Below are positions 61,725 to 64,000 of a DNA stretch of 64,000 nucleotides, one piece after another. Source of the stretch: Datnioides undecimradiatus (lineage: Eukaryota; Chordata; Actinopteri; Lobotiformes; Datnioididae). Within the stretch, counting starts at the first letter, position 1, and every line of letters begins with the position of its first letter. The stretch lies in NCBI GenBank assembly GCA_008933995.1, contig WARS01004340.1, positions 116,001 through 180,000 of the forward strand, read 5' to 3'. A program made the translations under genes and the position numbers. The notes beneath the pieces were generated by a model. It was given only the letters and a program-made list of their open reading frames with translations. It was not told the DNA's origin and searched no databases.

Positions 61725-64000
61725 TCACATCTGGAGGAGACAGAAACTCACAGGTGTCAGACAGGAAACATCATCAACATCATTTATTTGTACTTCCTGT
61801 GGGGGTGTAGCCTGACACACTGACTTCCTGTCTGAGGTTTGGTTTGTGTGTTTATTCAGTGACTGGCCCATTAAATTACTATTAACCTCCATTTTAATTA
61901 AACTGCACCAGTGCAGGTGAGTTGGGTCTGAAACTTCCATGATCCTCCTTGTTTTCAGGAATGCTATGCTAACATTAGCAAGCCAACCCACTGATATCAC
62001 ATTAAAGAGGATCAGGTTTTTGCTGAGGTCACATGATCACAGATTCTGAACAGCTGATTTTAAAACTAAATTCATTTTGTGCTCAACATGAACTAGAAGG
62101 CGCCGACAGATTCTCTGACCATTAGCATTACCATTGGTATTAACATTAGCCAGCTTGACAAATGCGGTCACATGACTGTTGTTCTTCAGACTCACCTGTT
62201 CAGGAGCCTTGTGCAGCCATTTTTCTTTGTCTCCGCCCACTTTCATACAGGAGAACAGGTCACAGACAGTGGGCAACGCCAAGTGCTCCTACAACAAGCA
62301 AACAGGAAGTTAACAGACAGGAAAAGGGAAGCAAACAGGAAGTTAACATTCAGCGCTGATGTCAAGTTGTGAAGCATCTTTGTTAGAGAAGACAAAATGG
62401 TCTGGTCTGGGAGGTCCTATTACCTGAGCCTGACTCCTCTTCTTCAGCAGCCATTTGTCCTCCTCTGCTCCTGGGGCAGGAGAGGAAGTGTGGCCTGGAA
62501 GTACCCAGAGATCTGGATCCAGGGGGAGCTGGAACAGGTTGGAGGAAAAGGCAGAGGAGGCCTTGAACTGGGAGCTGTGCTCCTCCCTGCTGGCCTTCTC
62601 CTCGTCAGGAGCCACCCAGCCAGAGAGGGAGGAGGTGAGAGCCTGCAGAGGAGTCCTGCAGGAGGAGGAGGTGTTGGTGGGGTGCAGCCAGGCCTCCAGG
62701 ATGGCCTGAACCTGAGGGGACATGAATGTTTCTGTGGTCACAGAACTGACACATTTTCTGTAACCATGGCAACCAGGAACCAGCTGTGGTTTCCTAGGAG
62801 ACAGCTGTGGTTTTGGGGACAGGATATCAAACAGAAACAGGACAAAACTAATGGAGATCAGATGTCTCACCTTCTGCTCCCTGAGGTGTAGGGTGGGCGG
62901 GGCATTCTTGATGCTGGGCGTAGTGTTCTTGGTGGTGGGTGTGGTCTTCTTGTCAGTGGCTATGGTCTTCGTGGCAGTGGGCGTGGTGCTCTGGCCCACA
63001 GGGACTCCATTCTTGTCCCGTCCGTCCTGCCTGAGCAGCCAGAGGCTCAGGGCTTCCCTCCCACAGTTCTCCTCACAGACGCAGTCAGAGTAGGTGGAGC
63101 AGACCTCGTTGGCCCTGCATGTCTGCTGCACCGGCACCACCTGCTGCAGCCACGCCTGCAGGGTTGCTGCGGCTGGGGGGGCAGCGGAGGTCGGGGAAGC
63201 AGGGCTGGAGGGGGGTGGGGACTTCAGGCACTTGAGCTGGCCCAAGTTCTCGATCTCCACGGCCTTGGTGGTCTGGCAGCAGGAGGAGCAGTCGGCGGGG
63301 GGGCAGCTTGACCCTACCAGCCAATCACTGGACAACCAGCTTTCTTCAAACGGCTTCATGACCTGCTGCCACTGCTCAGCGTGTGACATGGTCTCCATGC
63401 CAACAGTGGTCGGGGTGATGAGCCAGTCGCTCAGCCCCTCCTCTTCCTCAGAAGAGGTGAACTCTGATTCGTCGATCTTCTCGATGGAGAAGGAGGAACT
63501 GCAGCTGCTACTGGTCCTCTCCCGACTGACAGGGGTCTGGTCCTGGAAGAGCCATGACTCCAGGTCCATGAGCTGATCCCAGGCCTGCAGGAAGTCCACT
63601 GAGGTTAGGACGGGACAGGAAGTCTGTCACAAACACAGGAAGTCACTGTGACATGTGGTAAATCAAACAACGAAGAACATTTATTGTGAAGTTTCTGACC
63701 TTCTGGTTCACTTCCTGTCTGTGCTATCATGGGTCACATGACATGTACAGTATAATACTGATTACTGCAGTCTGAGTTAATGAACTGTTACATTGATCAC
63801 AGATGTCGATCACAGCAGATCAGCTGATCATTAAAAACTGAAATCAATCAAAACTAATTAAAATATAATAACCAATAAAGCTCAGGCCAATTAAAGATCA
63901 TCTGCAGGACATTTCAGAACTGATGAAACCAGACAAAGTCTCTTTGGACAGCTGACTGTCACCTTGCTCTCCTTGTGGGAAATCAGCCAATCCTGAGGGT
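61725..64000 (-). CDS. ncoa4: Nuclear receptor coactivator 4 (ferritinophagy receptor), C-terminal part
   Basis: Five exons, minus strand, all in phase: 64000-63963 (partial, PQDWLISHKESK), 63623-62871, 62711-62424, 62288-62196 and 61730-61725, with GT-AG sites throughout. The last exon encodes only Met-stop. About 391 residues are visible; the N-terminal coiled-coil part lies beyond the window. Features matching vertebrate NCOA4: VEIENLGQLKCLK; CRANEVCSTYSDCVCEENC followed by REALSLWLL and DGRDKNGVPV; FQLPLDPDLWVLPG; EEDKWLLKK; PTVCDLFSCM and GGDKEKWLHKAPEQM at the end. Repeated xxWL motifs (ESWLF, SDWLI, SDWLV, QAWLQ, EAWLH) run through it. NCOA4 brings ferritin to autophagosomes for iron release and also binds nuclear receptors. 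All five cysteines of the cluster reported to hold an Fe-S cofactor are present. No lesion was seen. Confidence 0.96.

Noticed and set aside
62397-62891. 164-codon plus-strand frame
   Set aside because: Antisense to ncoa4 exons and spans an ncoa4 intron with no support.

Overview
The window looks like a piece of a teleost fish nuclear genome. The evidence is spliced vertebrate genes with GT-AG introns, many CA/GA microsatellites, several copies of the fish L2 LINE with its TTCAATTCAATTTTATTTATATAG-type tail, Tx1-type LINEs, chromodomain Gypsy elements, a Tc1-type transposon, a hAT relic, and fragments of the fish-specific FISNA-NACHT-LRR-B30.2 NLR family. All calls come from reading the sequence and ORFs by eye; no database search was run.

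Layout. 1-2.5 kb: noncoding DNA with minisatellites. 2.5-10.7 kb: two minus-strand L2 elements; the longer one (ORF1 esterase, endonuclease, reverse transcriptase and C-terminal segments recognisable) is split by a non-autonomous Gypsy-like LTR element at 4800-7261 carrying a repetitive passenger in place of gag-pol. 11.9-25.2 kb: exons of one decayed minus-strand NLR gene, in order from the right: N-terminal exons (25.2-23.4 kb), NACHT (23.3-21.7 kb), an LRR exon (21.5 kb), another LRR exon (16.5 kb) and a B30.2 exon (12.4-11.9 kb). Its introns hold a chromodomain Gypsy element, L2 and CR1/Rex1-like pieces, and an env-like ORF followed by an LTR. 25.3-36.1 kb: minisatellite, L2, a solo LTR, two Tx1 LINEs, an apparently intact 346-codon Tc1/mariner-type transposase with perfect TIRs (29764-30982), and an L2 nested in a Tx1. 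36.5-39 kb: a decayed hAT element inside a 41-bp minisatellite. 39.7-45.2 kb: another long L2. 46.5-51.5 kb: a second, more damaged copy of the NLR 5' half, with a 1.85-kb LTR-like insertion and an inverted exon copy. 51.5-52.8 kb: a third Tx1 fragment.

53-64 kb is different: it holds two ordinary, well-preserved minus-strand genes. One is a six-finger C2H2 zinc-finger gene (two coding exons, 494 aa, with a probable 5' noncoding exon). The other is the 3' half of ncoa4, the ferritinophagy receptor, identified by its cysteine cluster, repeated xWL motifs and C-terminal DKEKWLxxxPxQM tail. Between them lie candidate promoter motifs, two purine-rich arrays and a perfect 59-bp inverted copy of zinc-finger coding sequence.

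Most of the window is therefore a repeat-rich NLR-pseudogene region next to a stable two-gene block. The most notable items are the intact transposon with DD36E (not DD34E) catalytic spacing, the LTR element with a repetitive passenger, the inverted 59-bp exon copy near ncoa4, and the indel-rich divergence at 39.7-51.4 kb, which may be partly a consensus-sequence artefact.
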